Positions 46,086-55,776 of a stretch of 64,000 nucleotides of DNA are shown here, piece by piece. The stretch spans positions 42,788 through 106,787 of the forward strand of contig DASRDP010000093.1 in assembly GCA_035652535.1 (NCBI GenBank). The letters run 5' to 3'. Source of the stretch: Chloroflexota bacterium (GTDB lineage Bacteria; Chloroflexota; UBA6077; SHYK01). Every line of letters begins with the position of its first letter. Within the stretch, counting starts at the first letter, position 1. Both the position numbers and the translations under genes were made by a program. The notes beneath the pieces were generated by a model, which was not told the origin of the DNA, made no database searches, and worked only from the letters and a program-made list of their open reading frames with translations.

Positions 46086-47069
46086 GTGAACCGCAAAGTG
46101 TGGCTCGGCGTCGCCGTCAGTGCGCTCCTGCTTTGGCTCTCCCTGCGCGACGTCGACCTTCGCCAGGCGTGGATCTACACGCAGTCAGTCAACGGCGCAT
46201 ACGTCGTCCCATCGGTGGCGCTCGTCATCGTGGAGGCCCTGCTGCGCGCGCTGAAATGGCAGATCCTGCTCCTCCCCTTGAAACGATCGTCGTTTCTCAA
46301 GCTGAACTCCGCGACGATGATCGGGCTCATGGCCAACAACGTCCTCCCGGCCCGCGCGGGTGAATTCGTGCGCGCGTACGCGGGGGCGCGCCTCGCCGAG
46401 ATTCCCTACAGCACCTCGCTCGCCACGGTCGTGATCGATCGGGTGCTCGACGGGCTCACCGTGTCCGCGCTCTTCATCGTAGTAATCCTTCGCCAGCCGC
46501 TTCCGGACATTGTGAGCGGGGCCGGCTATGTCGCCGCCGGCATCTACATCGTGACGCTCGTCCTCCTCGTGGGCCTTCTGGTGCGAGAATCGACGACCGT
46601 CGCCCTGGCGACACGCGTTCTCGGGCCGCTCCCGTCTCGCGTCAAGGCGCCCGCGCTGCGCGTCCTCCAGACTTTCGTCGCCGGGCTCGGCGTGTTCCGG
46701 AGCGCACCGTTGCTCCTCGCCGCGGCCATGATCTCCTTCGGCCTCTGGATCACTTACGCCCTGGGGATCTATTTCATGTTTCTGATGTTTGGCATGTCGC
46801 TCTCCATGTTTCAGTCGTTTGTCGTCCTTCTGGTGCTCACCATCGCGCTCACCCTGCCGTCGAGTCCAGGCTTCGTCGGCGCGATGGAATGGGGATTTAG
46901 CGTCAGCCTCACACAGATTTTCGGCGTGGACAACTCGCAGGCATTCGCGCTCGCCCTCCTGTATCACGTCCTCCAGTACATTCCGGTCACGGCGGGCGGA
47001 GTCATTGCCGTGTGGGTCGAGCGGCTCAGCATGTCCGAAATCGCCCACGCCGCGCCCGGCAAGTCATGA
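46086..47069 (+). CDS. LPG-synthase TM / flippase-like membrane protein (UPF0104)
   Basis: A 327-residue polytopic membrane protein of the lysylphosphatidylglycerol synthase transmembrane (AglD/YbhN) family. About eight hydrophobic segments are visible; the family core is ATMIGLMANNVLPARAGEFV (about 76-95) with the conserved Arg-x-Gly-Glu, and LTLPSSPGFVGAMEWGF near 255-272. GTG 46086 follows GGAGG at eight bases. Members move or present lipids and isoprenoid-linked sugars. The stop overlaps the start of a glycosyltransferase-like gene (ATGA), suggesting a joint glycolipid task. Confidence 0.9.
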   Translation: MNRKVWLGVAVSALLLWLSLRDVDLRQAWIYTQSVNGAYVVPSVALVIVEALLRALKWQILLLPLKRSSFLKLNSATMIGLMANNVLPARAGEFVRAYAGARLAEIPYSTSLATVVIDRVLDGLTVSALFIVVILRQPLPDIVSGAGYVAAGIYIVTLVLLVGLLVRESTTVALATRVLGPLPSRVKAPALRVLQTFVAGLGVFRSAPLLLAAAMISFGLWITYALGIYFMFLMFGMSLSMFQSFVVLLVLTIALTLPSSPGFVGAMEWGFSVSLTQIFGVDNSQAFALALLYHVLQYIPVTAGGVIAVWVERLSMSEIAHAAPGKS

Positions 47070-48157
47070 GACGGACGGGCCCCATCATCGCGTACACGTC
47101 TGGCCACGGGTTCGGTCACGGAGCACGGACCGGACAGATGCTGCGCGCGGTCCAACGCCTGGCTCCCGCGTGTCCGATCATGGTTCGGACCGCGACACCG
47201 TCGTGGCTCTACCCCTCCACCGCCGAGTGCGTCCGGGTACAAACGGACGTCGGGATCGTCCAGGTCGACAGCCTCACGCCGTGCATCGACGAGACCGTAG
47301 ACCGGGCGCTTGCCTTTGAGCGAGCTCGACCGGGGCTGGCCACGGCGGAGTGCGAGGCACTGGCCGGCCTGCAGCCCCGCCTCGTCGTCTCCGACATTCC
47401 GCCGCTCGCCTTCGACGTCGCATCCACGCTCGGCGTCCCGAGCGTGGCCATCGGAAATTTCAACTGGAGCTGGATCTACCGAAACATGGGCAGCGATCGG
47501 CCCGAAATCGCGGAGATCGTGGCATCGATCGAACGGAGCGAGCAGCGGGCCGATCTCCTCTTGCGGCTACCGATGCACGACGAGATGCGCGCGTTTCGCC
47601 GCATCGAAGACGCGCCCCTCATCGCGCACATCTCCGACGCGGATCGTGATGTCACGCGGCAGAAGATCACTCGGGCCGACGCGCGGCCGCTGGCGCTCGT
47701 CAGCTTCGGCGGCATGGGGTTACGCAGCCTCGACCTTTCGGCCCTCGCGAACACGCCGGAAGCGATCTTCGTCCTCACGTCAGAGCCCGCCTCGCGCCCG
47801 CCCGACAACGTGGTCGTGTGCACCGACGATCGGATCCCGTATCACGATGTGCTTGCGGCGTGCGACGTCGTGATCATGAAGCCGGGATATGGAACCGTGG
47901 CCGATTGTCTGGCCAACCGCGTGCCGATGGTCTACAGCACGCGTCCGGGGTTCGCGGAAGAGCAGATCCTCGTTCCCGCCATGCACGCAATGGGGCGCGC
48001 GGTCTTCGTATCCAACGACGACCTCTTCGCGGGGCGCCTTGGCCCCGCGATCCAGGAAGCGATCCACCTGACCACGCCGTGGGAGCCGGTTCCCCGCGAC
48101 GGCGCCGATCAGATCGCCCGCCGTCTCCTCGAGGTCGCTGGAACGTCGCCAGATTAG
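47066..48157 (+). CDS. GT-B glycosyltransferase-like protein
   Basis: A 363-residue protein with two Rossmann lobes. The N-terminal motif IIAYTSGHGFGHGARTGQML is the Gly/His-rich loop of UDP-sugar glycosyltransferases of the MurG/MGT type. The C-terminal lobe has LALVSFGGMGLRSLDL, IPYHDVLAACDVVIMKPGYG (about 268-287) and VADCLANRVPMVYSTRPGFA, which form the nucleotide-sugar site. ATG 47066 overlaps the membrane-protein stop. Related proteins are annotated near sugar-kinase genes; the sugar and acceptor are unknown. Partnership with the upstream flippase-like protein is inference. Confidence 0.85.
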   Translation: MRRTGPIIAYTSGHGFGHGARTGQMLRAVQRLAPACPIMVRTATPSWLYPSTAECVRVQTDVGIVQVDSLTPCIDETVDRALAFERARPGLATAECEALAGLQPRLVVSDIPPLAFDVASTLGVPSVAIGNFNWSWIYRNMGSDRPEIAEIVASIERSEQRADLLLRLPMHDEMRAFRRIEDAPLIAHISDADRDVTRQKITRADARPLALVSFGGMGLRSLDLSALANTPEAIFVLTSEPASRPPDNVVVCTDDRIPYHDVLAACDVVIMKPGYGTVADCLANRVPMVYSTRPGFAEEQILVPAMHAMGRAVFVSNDDLFAGRLGPAIQEAIHLTTPWEPVPRDGADQIARRLLEVAGTSPD

Positions 48158-48314
48158 GACTTCCATCGCAAAATGACCGCGCCGCTGCTGTGATACACCT
48201 CACACTGGACGACACATGCGCGTCACAGCCGGCGGATGTAAATTCGCGCAGTATACTCACGCGTCGGCGTTCGCTCGATTGCAGGTCGAGGGGGGCAGAG
48301 GGAAGGCAAGAGCC

Positions 48315-50384
48315 ATGAGTCGCAGCGCAGCGGAGACACCCAGGGTTCGGGGAACGGTCGTTGCAGTCGGCGATGTGCTGCCCGAGAAGTTCGCAAAGCT
48401 GCTCGCCGAGCGGGGCCTGGCCGTGCATCGCGCTCCCATCGCTGCCCTTGCCAATCCTGAGGCCGCGGTAGGGGCCGCGTTTCGCGACGCCGAGTCCTCG
48501 GGTCCATCGTTCGTCGCCCTCATCGCGCCGTCGGAGGCCCTTCCGGAAGGTCGGGACGACGCGGTTGCGCTGTTCCGACGAGTCGAGAAGGCCGGCGCCG
48601 CTCTCGTTATTGTTGGCGCGCCGCGCGAGGAGCTCGTCGATCTGACCGAGGACGATGCTTTCGCCCCCCAGGCCTGGATCTCGCCACCGATTAGCATCCC
48701 CGCGCTCGTCACCGCGGTCCGGTCCGCGCTCACCGCTCTGTCCATGCGAGCCGAGCTGGAGGCCGCGCGGAGGCTCGCGGCGCTCAAAGACGCGGAGGCG
48801 CGGAGCCTCTTTGAGGTCGGGACCGCTCTCTCCGCCGAGCGCGACATCGCCCGGCTCCAGAACCTGATCCTTCAGCGGTGCCGGGAAATGACGGTCGCGG
48901 ACGCTGGTAGCCTGTATCTCGTCGACGAGGACCAAGACAAGCAACCGATTCTTCGGTTCGAGATCGCCCAGAATGATTCCATCACTGCCAGTTATCAGCG
49001 CTCCACGATGCCCTTGACCGACCGAAGCATCGCGGGGTACGCCGCGCTCACCGGCGAGACCCTCAACATCGCCGACGTCTACCACCTGCCGGACGACGCG
49101 CCGTACGGGTTCAATCGCGCCTTCGACGAGCGCATGGGATATCGAACCAAATCGATGCTTGCCGTGCCGATGCGTAACCACGAAGGCGACATTATCGGCG
49201 TGATTCAGCTCATCAACCACAAGCCGTCGCTCGACGTCAAGCTCTCCTCGGCAGAGGTGGCCGAGCGCGAGGTGACGCCGTTTCCCCACCAAGCGGAGGA
49301 GGTGCTGGACGCGTTCGCGGGGCAGGCGGCCGTTGCGCTCAACAATCAGCTTCTCATTCAAAACATCGAGCGACTGTTCGAGGGGTTCGTCCGCGCGTCG
49401 GTGACGGCGATTGAGGCTCGAGACCCCACAACCTCCGGCCATTCGGAGCGCGTGGCCGAGCTAACCGTCGGCATTGCCCAGGCCGTGAGCGACATAGGGG
49501 TTGGGCGATGGCGCGAGGCGCACTTCACCGACGAACAGATCCGCGAGATCCGGTACGCGGGGTTGCTGCACGACTTCGGAAAGATCGGGGTCCGCGAGCA
49601 CGTTCTGGTCAAGGCGAAGAAGCTCTTCGATCCGCAGCTCGAGGTGATCCGCCTGCGCTTCGGCTATGTGCGCAAAGCGCTCGAGGCGGAGCACAACCGC
49701 CGCCAGCTTGCGATTGCCCTGGAGCGCGACCGCGCGGCGTTTCTCGCGGCGATTGGGCCCCTGGATGCCGACTATCGCCGACGCATTCAGCAGCTCGACG
49801 AAGATCTCGCCACCATCGTCGCCGCCAACGAGCCGACCGTTCTTGCACAGGAGGCGGTGGGCCAATTGGAGGAGATCGCCACGCGCACATATATGGACGT
49901 TGAGGGCAACGAGCGCCCGATGCTGGAAGAGCCGGAGCTCCTGGCCCTCTCGGTTCGTCGCGGCTCGCTCACGGAAGAAGAGCGGGTCGAGATCGAGTCC
50001 CACGTCTCCCACACGTATCGCTTCCTCTCCCTTATGCCGTGGACGCGCCAGCTCAAGCAGCTCCCGCTGATCGCCGGGGCGCATCACGAGAAGCTCGATG
50101 GGTCCGGCTACCCGAACGGCCTCAAGGAGAACGAGATTCCGCTGCAGTCGCGCATGATGACCATCGCGGATATTTACGATGCGCTCACGGCAGCCGATCG
50201 ACCGTACAAGCGCGCGGTTCCCGTGGACAAGGCGCTCGACATCCTGTCCCAGGAAGCACAGGCGAATCACATCGACTCGGAGCTACTCGACATCTTCATC
50301 CAGAAGCGCATTTTCGACATCGCCGTGACCGTGACCATGCGTCAGGCCCAGCAGGCTCTCGGCCTCGCGGCCTCTCGCGCCTGA
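48315..50384 (+). CDS. GAF and HD-GYP domain c-di-GMP phosphodiesterase with inserted coiled coil
   Basis: A 689-residue regulator. Residues about 11-140 resemble a receiver fold without clear phosphorylation residues; a GAF domain spans about 160-345. The HD-GYP domain begins at about 360 with SGHSERV (H376) and LLHDFGKIG (H419-D420); the diagnostic HHEKLDGSGYP is at 590-600, so c-di-GMP hydrolysis is likely. Between the HD motif and the rest of the domain about 110 mostly helical residues (438-550) are inserted, which is absent from canonical HD-GYP proteins. ATG 48315 has a modest AAGG site; the frame is open to 48216. It heads the chemosensory operon; a TATACT box is at 48252. Confidence 0.92.
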   Translation: MSRSAAETPRVRGTVVAVGDVLPEKFAKLLAERGLAVHRAPIAALANPEAAVGAAFRDAESSGPSFVALIAPSEALPEGRDDAVALFRRVEKAGAALVIVGAPREELVDLTEDDAFAPQAWISPPISIPALVTAVRSALTALSMRAELEAARRLAALKDAEARSLFEVGTALSAERDIARLQNLILQRCREMTVADAGSLYLVDEDQDKQPILRFEIAQNDSITASYQRSTMPLTDRSIAGYAALTGETLNIADVYHLPDDAPYGFNRAFDERMGYRTKSMLAVPMRNHEGDIIGVIQLINHKPSLDVKLSSAEVAEREVTPFPHQAEEVLDAFAGQAAVALNNQLLIQNIERLFEGFVRASVTAIEARDPTTSGHSERVAELTVGIAQAVSDIGVGRWREAHFTDEQIREIRYAGLLHDFGKIGVREHVLVKAKKLFDPQLEVIRLRFGYVRKALEAEHNRRQLAIALERDRAAFLAAIGPLDADYRRRIQQLDEDLATIVAANEPTVLAQEAVGQLEEIATRTYMDVEGNERPMLEEPELLALSVRRGSLTEEERVEIESHVSHTYRFLSLMPWTRQLKQLPLIAGAHHEKLDGSGYPNGLKENEIPLQSRMMTIADIYDALTAADRPYKRAVPVDKALDILSQEAQANHIDSELLDIFIQKRIFDIAVTVTMRQAQQALGLAASRA

Positions 50385-50431
50385 CGTGTGCTGCCCCTCG
50401 CGCAGGCGACCCAGCACGCTGTCCGTGGCGG

Positions 50432-50929
50432 ATGCGAGTCGTGACCGCTCCGTCCGGCGTTGACGAGCTCCCCGTCGTCTGTTTCGAGCTGGCGGGTGAG
50501 TCGTACGCGGCGGACATCGGCCACGTGCGCGAGATCATCCGCCGGCAGGACATCGCGCCAATTCCCCGCGCGCCGGATTTTGTTGAGGGGATGACCAACC
50601 TTCGCGGCCGCGTGCTCCCGGTCGTGGACCTGCGCCGGTTGCTCGGATTTCCTCCCGGGGAAATCACCCGGCGCAGCCGCATCTTGATCGTCGAATTCGG
50701 CGGACAGCTGCTCGGCGCCATCGTCGACGCAGTGACCCAGGTCGTCCGGCTCCCATCTTCGTCGCTCGAACCTCCATCGCGAGTCGTGTCGCGAGTGGAG
50801 ACGGCCTACATGCGCGGCGTGGCAGCCCTGGGAGAGTCCCTGGTCGTCGTTCTGGACGTCGATCGCGTGCTGACGGCCGCCCAGAGCAAAGCCCTGGCCA
50901 CCCTCGACCCGCAGCTCCCGCCACCATGA
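50432..50929 (+). CDS. cheW: CheW adaptor protein
   Basis: A 165-residue CheW with the two five-strand barrels of the family: VVCFELAGESYAADIGHVRE and LRGRVLPVVDLRRLLG, then ILIVEFGGQLLGAIVDAVTQ. It couples the receptor to CheA at the membrane. ATG 50432 is given; its ribosome site is weak, and GTG 50441 is an alternative. The last four bases overlap the cheA start. Confidence 0.93.
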   Translation: MRVVTAPSGVDELPVVCFELAGESYAADIGHVREIIRRQDIAPIPRAPDFVEGMTNLRGRVLPVVDLRRLLGFPPGEITRRSRILIVEFGGQLLGAIVDAVTQVVRLPSSSLEPPSRVVSRVETAYMRGVAALGESLVVVLDVDRVLTAAQSKALATLDPQLPPP

Positions 50930-52743
50930 GCGCGCCCGCCGGGATCACCGAGGAGGAGTGGGAGCTCTTTCTCGAGGAGACGCGCGAGCAGATCGAGGCG
51001 CTGGACGCCGCGATCCTTCAGCTCGAGCAAACCGAGGGGGATAGGGACCTGCTTCGCGAGACCTTCCGGCTCGCCCACACCATCAAGGGCTCCTCCGCTG
51101 CCGTCGGGCTCGACGCGATGACTCGACTCACCCACGCGATGGAATCACTGTTGGACCGCCTCCGCGGCGGGCAGCTTTCCATCACCCTTCCGCTCGCTGA
51201 TGCTCTGTTCACGAGCTGCGACCTCCTCCGGCAGATGCTCGCCCGGGCCAACGATCCCGCATTCGACGCGCCGGGTGTCGACGCCGCCATCCGCCAACTG
51301 ACGGAGATCTGCAGCGGGCCTCCGCAGGAGGCGGCGGCTTCGCCGGAAGCGCCAGCGGCCGAGGTCGCCGAGCGACGGGCTGCGCCCGACGCGTCCGCCG
51401 GTCCGCGGCCCACATTGGACGCCGGCGCGCCTGAGACGTTCCAGCCGCCGCAGCCGACTATCGAAACTGCGCACGCCGACGAGCACGACGGAGCCAATCG
51501 GGCGGGCGGCTCCATTCGCATCGGCGTCGACCAGCTTGACGTCCTCATGAACCTCGTCGGCGAGCTGGTGATCGACCGGGCGCGCATCGAAGAGATCGTG
51601 GAGCGCTGGCGGGCTTCGGCCGCGGCGGGACCGCTCGGGGGCCAGATCGAGGACGTCTGCCTGCACCTCCATCGCACCCTTGACGACCTCCGCGACGAAG
51701 TGTTGAAGAGCCGAATGGTGCCGGTCTCGAGCGTGTTGCGCAGGCTTCCCCGGGTCGTGCGCGACGTCGCCCAGGCGGAGGGTAAGGAGGTGGAGCTGCG
51801 AATCTCGGGAGAAGAAACCGAGCTGGACCGCGCCGTCGTCGAGGAGTTGGCCGACCCCCTCGTGCACCTCGTCCGCAATTCCGTGGACCATGGGATTGAG
51901 ACGCCGGACGAGCGGCGGCGACAGGGCAAGTCGCCGGCTGGAATCATCTCCATCGCAGCCCGTCACGACGGGAATCAGATTCTGATCGACGTGTCTGACG
52001 ATGGCGCTGGCGTGGATACGGCGCGCGTGCGTGAGATCGCCATCGCCCGCGGCCTGATCGCACCCGATTCAGCAGATGCACTGCCGGCGCGCGAGCTTCT
52101 TGACCTGATCTTCGTTCCCGGATTTTCGACGGCCTCATCGATTACGGAAGTCTCGGGGCGAGGAGTGGGTATGGACATCGTTCGATCCCGAATCGAACGG
52201 GTCAACGGCTCCATCGCGCTGGAGAGCGAACCGGGACGCGGCGCACACTTCACGATCCGGCTTCCTCTCACGCTGGCCATCATTCGCGGGCTGCTCGTGA
52301 CCGCGTGCGATCGCGCGTACGCGATACCATTGACCGCCGTGGCCGAGGTGGTTCGGGTCGCCCGGCACGAGATTCAATCAGTCGGACGACGCCCGGCCAC
52401 CGAGCTGCACGGTGAGATGTTGCCGCTCGTGTGGCTCGATGAGCTGATCGACGGCCCGCGGCAAGATCGAAACGCCGATGCCGTCACGGCTGTCGCGGTC
52501 CACACCGCCGGAAGACGGATTGGGATCGTCGTAGAGCGGCTGTTGGGGGAGCAAGACGTGGTGATCAAACAGGTCGGAACGTTTCTGGGCCAGACCCGCG
52601 GGATGGCAGGCGCCACGATCCTCGTCGACGGCCGCGTGTGTCCGATTCTCAATATCGCCGGTCTGCTGGCGGGTAGCGCCCTCACCTACGACGCGCCAGG
52701 TTCCGCCGACGTCCCGGCCGCCCCGGGGACCCGCACCGCGTGA
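50926..52743 (+). CDS. cheA: Chemotaxis histidine kinase CheA
   Basis: A 605-residue hybrid kinase. The P1 HPt domain carries the phosphorylated His51 in LAHTIKGSSAAVG; P3 dimerisation lies at about 195-265; the P4 ATPase has N-box LVRNSVDHGIE (about 315-325), G1 DDGAGVD (358-364) and G2 GRGVGMDIV (411-419); P5 is a CheW-like domain (about 450-590). Between P1 and P3 there is only a 60-residue Pro/Ala-rich linker, so no P2 domain for CheY/CheB docking is seen. It overlaps cheW by ATGA. Autophosphorylation would feed CheY and CheB encoded downstream. Confidence 0.96.
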   Translation: MSAPAGITEEEWELFLEETREQIEALDAAILQLEQTEGDRDLLRETFRLAHTIKGSSAAVGLDAMTRLTHAMESLLDRLRGGQLSITLPLADALFTSCDLLRQMLARANDPAFDAPGVDAAIRQLTEICSGPPQEAAASPEAPAAEVAERRAAPDASAGPRPTLDAGAPETFQPPQPTIETAHADEHDGANRAGGSIRIGVDQLDVLMNLVGELVIDRARIEEIVERWRASAAAGPLGGQIEDVCLHLHRTLDDLRDEVLKSRMVPVSSVLRRLPRVVRDVAQAEGKEVELRISGEETELDRAVVEELADPLVHLVRNSVDHGIETPDERRRQGKSPAGIISIAARHDGNQILIDVSDDGAGVDTARVREIAIARGLIAPDSADALPARELLDLIFVPGFSTASSITEVSGRGVGMDIVRSRIERVNGSIALESEPGRGAHFTIRLPLTLAIIRGLLVTACDRAYAIPLTAVAEVVRVARHEIQSVGRRPATELHGEMLPLVWLDELIDGPRQDRNADAVTAVAVHTAGRRIGIVVERLLGEQDVVIKQVGTFLGQTRGMAGATILVDGRVCPILNIAGLLAGSALTYDAPGSADVPAAPGTRTA

Positions 52744-52765
52744 AGCCGGAGAGGGTGCACAGAGC

Positions 52766-53377
52766 GTGACCATCTTGCTGACCGCGACGGACCAGGAGAT
52801 CCTCGAGCGCGCCGTGCAGCTCGGGCTTGCTCATGCCGCCTCGGGCATTTCGGGAATGATCGGCAGGCCCGTTCAAGTCCGCGCTTTGCGCGTATCCATT
52901 CTTCCCTCCGAGCAGATCGCGGATCGAATTTCAGCGGGCGAGGAATCCGTGGTCGGGATCTCCCTGACGCTGGGAGGTGATTGGAGTGCACGGGTCATTC
53001 TGCTCTTCGATCCAGACCACGCGCGCGAGCTCGTTGATCTGCTGCTCGGACAGCCCCGCGGCACGACTCGAGGTCTCGACGACATGAGCCGATCGGCACT
53101 TGCCGAAGTCGGGAACGTCATGGGCGCCTTTTTTGCCGGCTCGATCGCCGATCTGGCGGGCGCATTGTTCGTTCCCTCCACGCCGATCGTCGAGGAAGCA
53201 CCAGCGCGCGCGCTGCTCGATAGGCGGTTGGCAGACCTGGGCTCTGAATCGGACTCCGTCCTGCTGATCGAAACGGTCATCGCCGAGGACCCCGAAGGAA
53301 TCGGCGGCTATTTTCTCGTGGTGCCAGACCCGAGCCAGCTTCAGCACCTCGTGGACACGCTGAGGAACAACCAGTGA
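52766..53377 (+). CDS. CheC-like chemotaxis phosphatase
   Basis: A 203-residue CheC/CheX/FliY-family protein. The second active motif is intact in MSRSALAEVGNVMGAFFAG (S-x3-E-x2-N), whereas the first helix (DQEILERAVQLGLAHAASG) lacks the Glu and Asn pair, so only one phosphatase site seems functional. Such proteins dephosphorylate CheY-P or act on CheD. GTG 52766 with a GGAGAGGG region upstream. No cheD gene is in the operon. It lies 22 bases after cheA. Confidence 0.85.
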   Translation: MTILLTATDQEILERAVQLGLAHAASGISGMIGRPVQVRALRVSILPSEQIADRISAGEESVVGISLTLGGDWSARVILLFDPDHARELVDLLLGQPRGTTRGLDDMSRSALAEVGNVMGAFFAGSIADLAGALFVPSTPIVEEAPARALLDRRLADLGSESDSVLLIETVIAEDPEGIGGYFLVVPDPSQLQHLVDTLRNNQ

Positions 53378-53492
53378 TCACCAACGCGAAATTCGGTCGC
53401 GCCGCGAGGGCATCGGCCGCGACCACCGAATGTGGACCCGCCGCTCGCGCGCCGCAACCCCGCATCACCATTCCCGCTGGAGGGCAGACTTG

Positions 53493-53849
53493 ATGGCCAA
53501 GATTCTCGTAGTCGATGACGCGCAGTTCATGCGCATGAAGTGCCGCAACCTGCTCCAGCAGGCCGGCCACGAAGTCGTCGAAGCCGGCGATGGACAGGAG
53601 GCCGTGGAAGTCTACAAGGCGAATCGGCCCGATGCCGTGCTGCTCGACGTGACCATGCCCAAGATGGACGGCCTCGAGGCGCTCGCCGAGATCCGAAAGT
53701 TCGATCCGGGCGCGCGCGTCGCGATGCTGACGGCAACGGGACAGCAAGCGGTCGTGACACAGGCCATCAAAGGCGGCGCGCGCGATTTCGTCGTCAAGCC
53801 ATTTGACGACGCGCGCGTGCTCCAGGCAGTTGAAAGCCTGCTGACGTGA
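53493..53849 (+). CDS. cheY: Response regulator CheY
   Basis: A 118-residue single receiver domain. Acidic pair D8-D9, phospho-acceptor D52 (LLDVTMPKMDG), T80 and K102 (VVKPF) are all present, so it can be phosphorylated by CheA. ATG 53493 follows GGAGGG at about nine bases. The last four bases (GTGA) overlap the cheB start. Output may be flagellar or, as no flagellar genes are in view, another process. Confidence 0.95.
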   Translation: MAKILVVDDAQFMRMKCRNLLQQAGHEVVEAGDGQEAVEVYKANRPDAVLLDVTMPKMDGLEALAEIRKFDPGARVAMLTATGQQAVVTQAIKGGARDFVVKPFDDARVLQAVESLLT

Positions 53850-55000
53850 GTCAAGCGCCGCGCGTGTCCGTGCTGATCGTCGACAGCTCCGTGGTGATGT
53901 GCCACATCGTTGCTCAGCACCTGGAGGCGACGGACGATCTGCGCGTGGTCGGTGTGGCGAGAAACCGCGATGCAGCCCTCGAGATGGTTCGCGCGCTGCA
54001 CCCGGACGTCGTCACTGTCGATGCGCTCATGCCGAACGGCGAGGGCATCGCGACCATCGCGTCCATCATGGCGGAGCACGCCATGCCCGTTGTGGTGGTC
54101 AGCGAGGCCGGCGAAGACCGGATGAACACCGCGATCCGCGGCCTGGCCCTGGGGGCGGTCGAGTTCGTCGCCAAGCCGGAGTCAGGCGTGCGCGGGGAGC
54201 AGGCCCGGTTGGGGGGCGAGCTGGTCGCAGCCGTCCGCAGAGCCGCTGGCAGCCCGATGCAGGCCGGCCGTGGCGCGGACGAGGGCGGGCCGGCGGGGCG
54301 GACCGACGGGAGGCAAAAGAATTCGCGAACCCCGGGTGTAGTCGCCCACGGGGCCAGCGATGCGGCCTGGCCTCCCGCGGCGGCGCGCCAGTTGATCGTC
54401 ATCGGCGCCTCGACCGGCGGACCGAGCGCTCTTCGCGCCGTCATCCCTCACTTCTCCCGGAGCCTCCCCGCGGCGGTGATCATCATTCAGCACATGCCGC
54501 ATACGTTCACGCGCTCCCTCGCCCAGCGCCTCGATGGGGAGGGCCAGATCGCGGTACGCGAAGCGCAGGAGGGAGATCTCCTCGTGCCTGGCGTCGCCTT
54601 CATGGCGCCGGGGGATTATCACTTGACCGTTTCCCCGGAGGCTCGCGTTCACCTTCACAAAGGCCAGCCAGTCCATGGCGTGCGTCCCTCACTGGACGTC
54701 ACGCTCGAAAGCGCGGCGCCGCGCTACGCGAGGCGAATCCTGGCCGTGGTGCTCACGGGCATGGGATCGGACGGAGCGCGCGGCGCCGCGGCCGTCAAAG
54801 CTTGCGGCGGCACGGTAATCGCCGAACACCCGTCGACGTGCGTCGTATTCGGGATGCCCCGCGCCGTCATCGAACAGCAATGCACCGACCAGATCGTTCC
54901 CCTCGACCAGATTGCGGAGGCAGCGACGGCATGGAGCAACGGGCAGGGGCGCAAATCGCTCCGCCGGCCAGCGATCGGGAAGACGCCGATTACGAGCTGA
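53846..55000 (+). CDS. cheB: Protein-glutamate methylesterase CheB
   Basis: A 384-residue CheB that removes methyl groups from receptors. The receiver domain has phospho-acceptor D59 (VDALMP) and K110, but the acidic pair is D13-S14 instead of two Asp. A Gly/Arg-rich linker (about 135-180) precedes the esterase with Ser189 (IGASTGGPS), His216 (IIQHMPHTF) and the Asp in TGMGSDGARG. GTG 53846 overlaps cheY. It overlaps cheR by 70 bases. Confidence 0.95.
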   Translation: MSQAPRVSVLIVDSSVVMCHIVAQHLEATDDLRVVGVARNRDAALEMVRALHPDVVTVDALMPNGEGIATIASIMAEHAMPVVVVSEAGEDRMNTAIRGLALGAVEFVAKPESGVRGEQARLGGELVAAVRRAAGSPMQAGRGADEGGPAGRTDGRQKNSRTPGVVAHGASDAAWPPAAARQLIVIGASTGGPSALRAVIPHFSRSLPAAVIIIQHMPHTFTRSLAQRLDGEGQIAVREAQEGDLLVPGVAFMAPGDYHLTVSPEARVHLHKGQPVHGVRPSLDVTLESAAPRYARRILAVVLTGMGSDGARGAAAVKACGGTVIAEHPSTCVVFGMPRAVIEQQCTDQIVPLDQIAEAATAWSNGQGRKSLRRPAIGKTPITS

Positions 55001-55776
55001 TCCTCAACAAGGCTCTTCGCCTGTTCGGGATCGATCTGGCGTCCTATCGTCCCGATCAGCTTCGACGACGGCTCCGAAGCATGGCGCATCGGAGCAGCGC
55101 AGGCGATCTGCGGCAGTATGCCCAGCTGCTCGACGACGACCCCGCCGAGCGGGAAGCGTTCGTGCATCGGTTTGCCATCAACGTGTCGGAGTTTTTTCGC
55201 GACCCCGAACAGTTCGATTACCTCGAGCGGACGATCTTGCCGGCGCTCCTCTCCCACGGGCGACGCGCACACGTTTGGAGCGCAGGATGCTCGGCCGGAC
55301 ACGAGGCCTACTCCCTGGCGGTCCTCCTTGCGGAGCGGGGGGACGGATTGGCGCACCGCATCCTCGCCACAGATATCGACAATGTGGCTCTTTCGCGCGC
55401 CCGCTCCGGCGGGCCGTATTCAGAGAAGGACGTGCGCAACGTGAGCTCGGCGAGGCGCCAGCGGCATCTTCATCGCGACGAACAGGGGCGTTGGTGGGTG
55501 AACGATCACGCGCGGCGAATGATCACCTACAATCGCCACGACCTATTCAAGGATCCAGCCCCCATCGGGATCGACCTCATCGCGTGCCGGAACGTTTTGA
55601 TCTACTTCACCGTAGACGCCCGATACGAGATCTGCCGCGCGCTCGCCGAGGCGCTGCGGCCGGGCGGCGTTTTATTCCTCGGCGCCACCGAGTCCCTCGC
55701 TGACCGGGAGATCCCCGGTTTGACGCCTCTTCACTACGGCTTCTATCGTCGGAATGAGTCCGGAGCGCATAGATGA
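54931..55776 (+). CDS. cheR: Chemoreceptor methyltransferase CheR
   Basis: A 281-residue SAM-dependent enzyme that methylates receptor glutamates. The N-terminal helical domain contains [16 protein letters not shown] and [13 protein letters not shown]; motif I is [18 protein letters not shown], where His stands in place of the common Glu of GEEPYS, and [10 protein letters not shown] is the conserved strand. ATG 54931 is chosen from GGAGG ten bases upstream although the frame is open much further back; the earlier part is antisense-like sequence in the cheB region. The start lies inside cheB and the end overlaps the receptor by ATGA. Confidence 0.94.
   Translation: MEQRAGAQIAPPASDREDADYELILNKALRLFGIDLASYRPDQLRRRLRSMAHRSSAGDLRQYAQLLDDDPAEREAFVHRFAINVSEFFRDPEQFDYLERTILPALLSHGRRAHVWSAGCSAGHEAYSLAVLLAERGDGLAHRILATDIDNVALSRARSGGPYSEKDVRNVSSARRQRHLHRDEQGRWWVNDHARRMITYNRHDLFKDPAPIGIDLIACRNVLIYFTVDARYEICRALAEALRPGGVLFLGATESLADREIPGLTPLHYGFYRRNESGAHR

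Noticed and set aside
53899..54930. The upstream part of the open frame that contains cheR
   Set aside because: It reads through cheB in another frame with low-complexity Arg-rich sequence; the cheR family sequence begins at the internal ATG with its own ribosome site.
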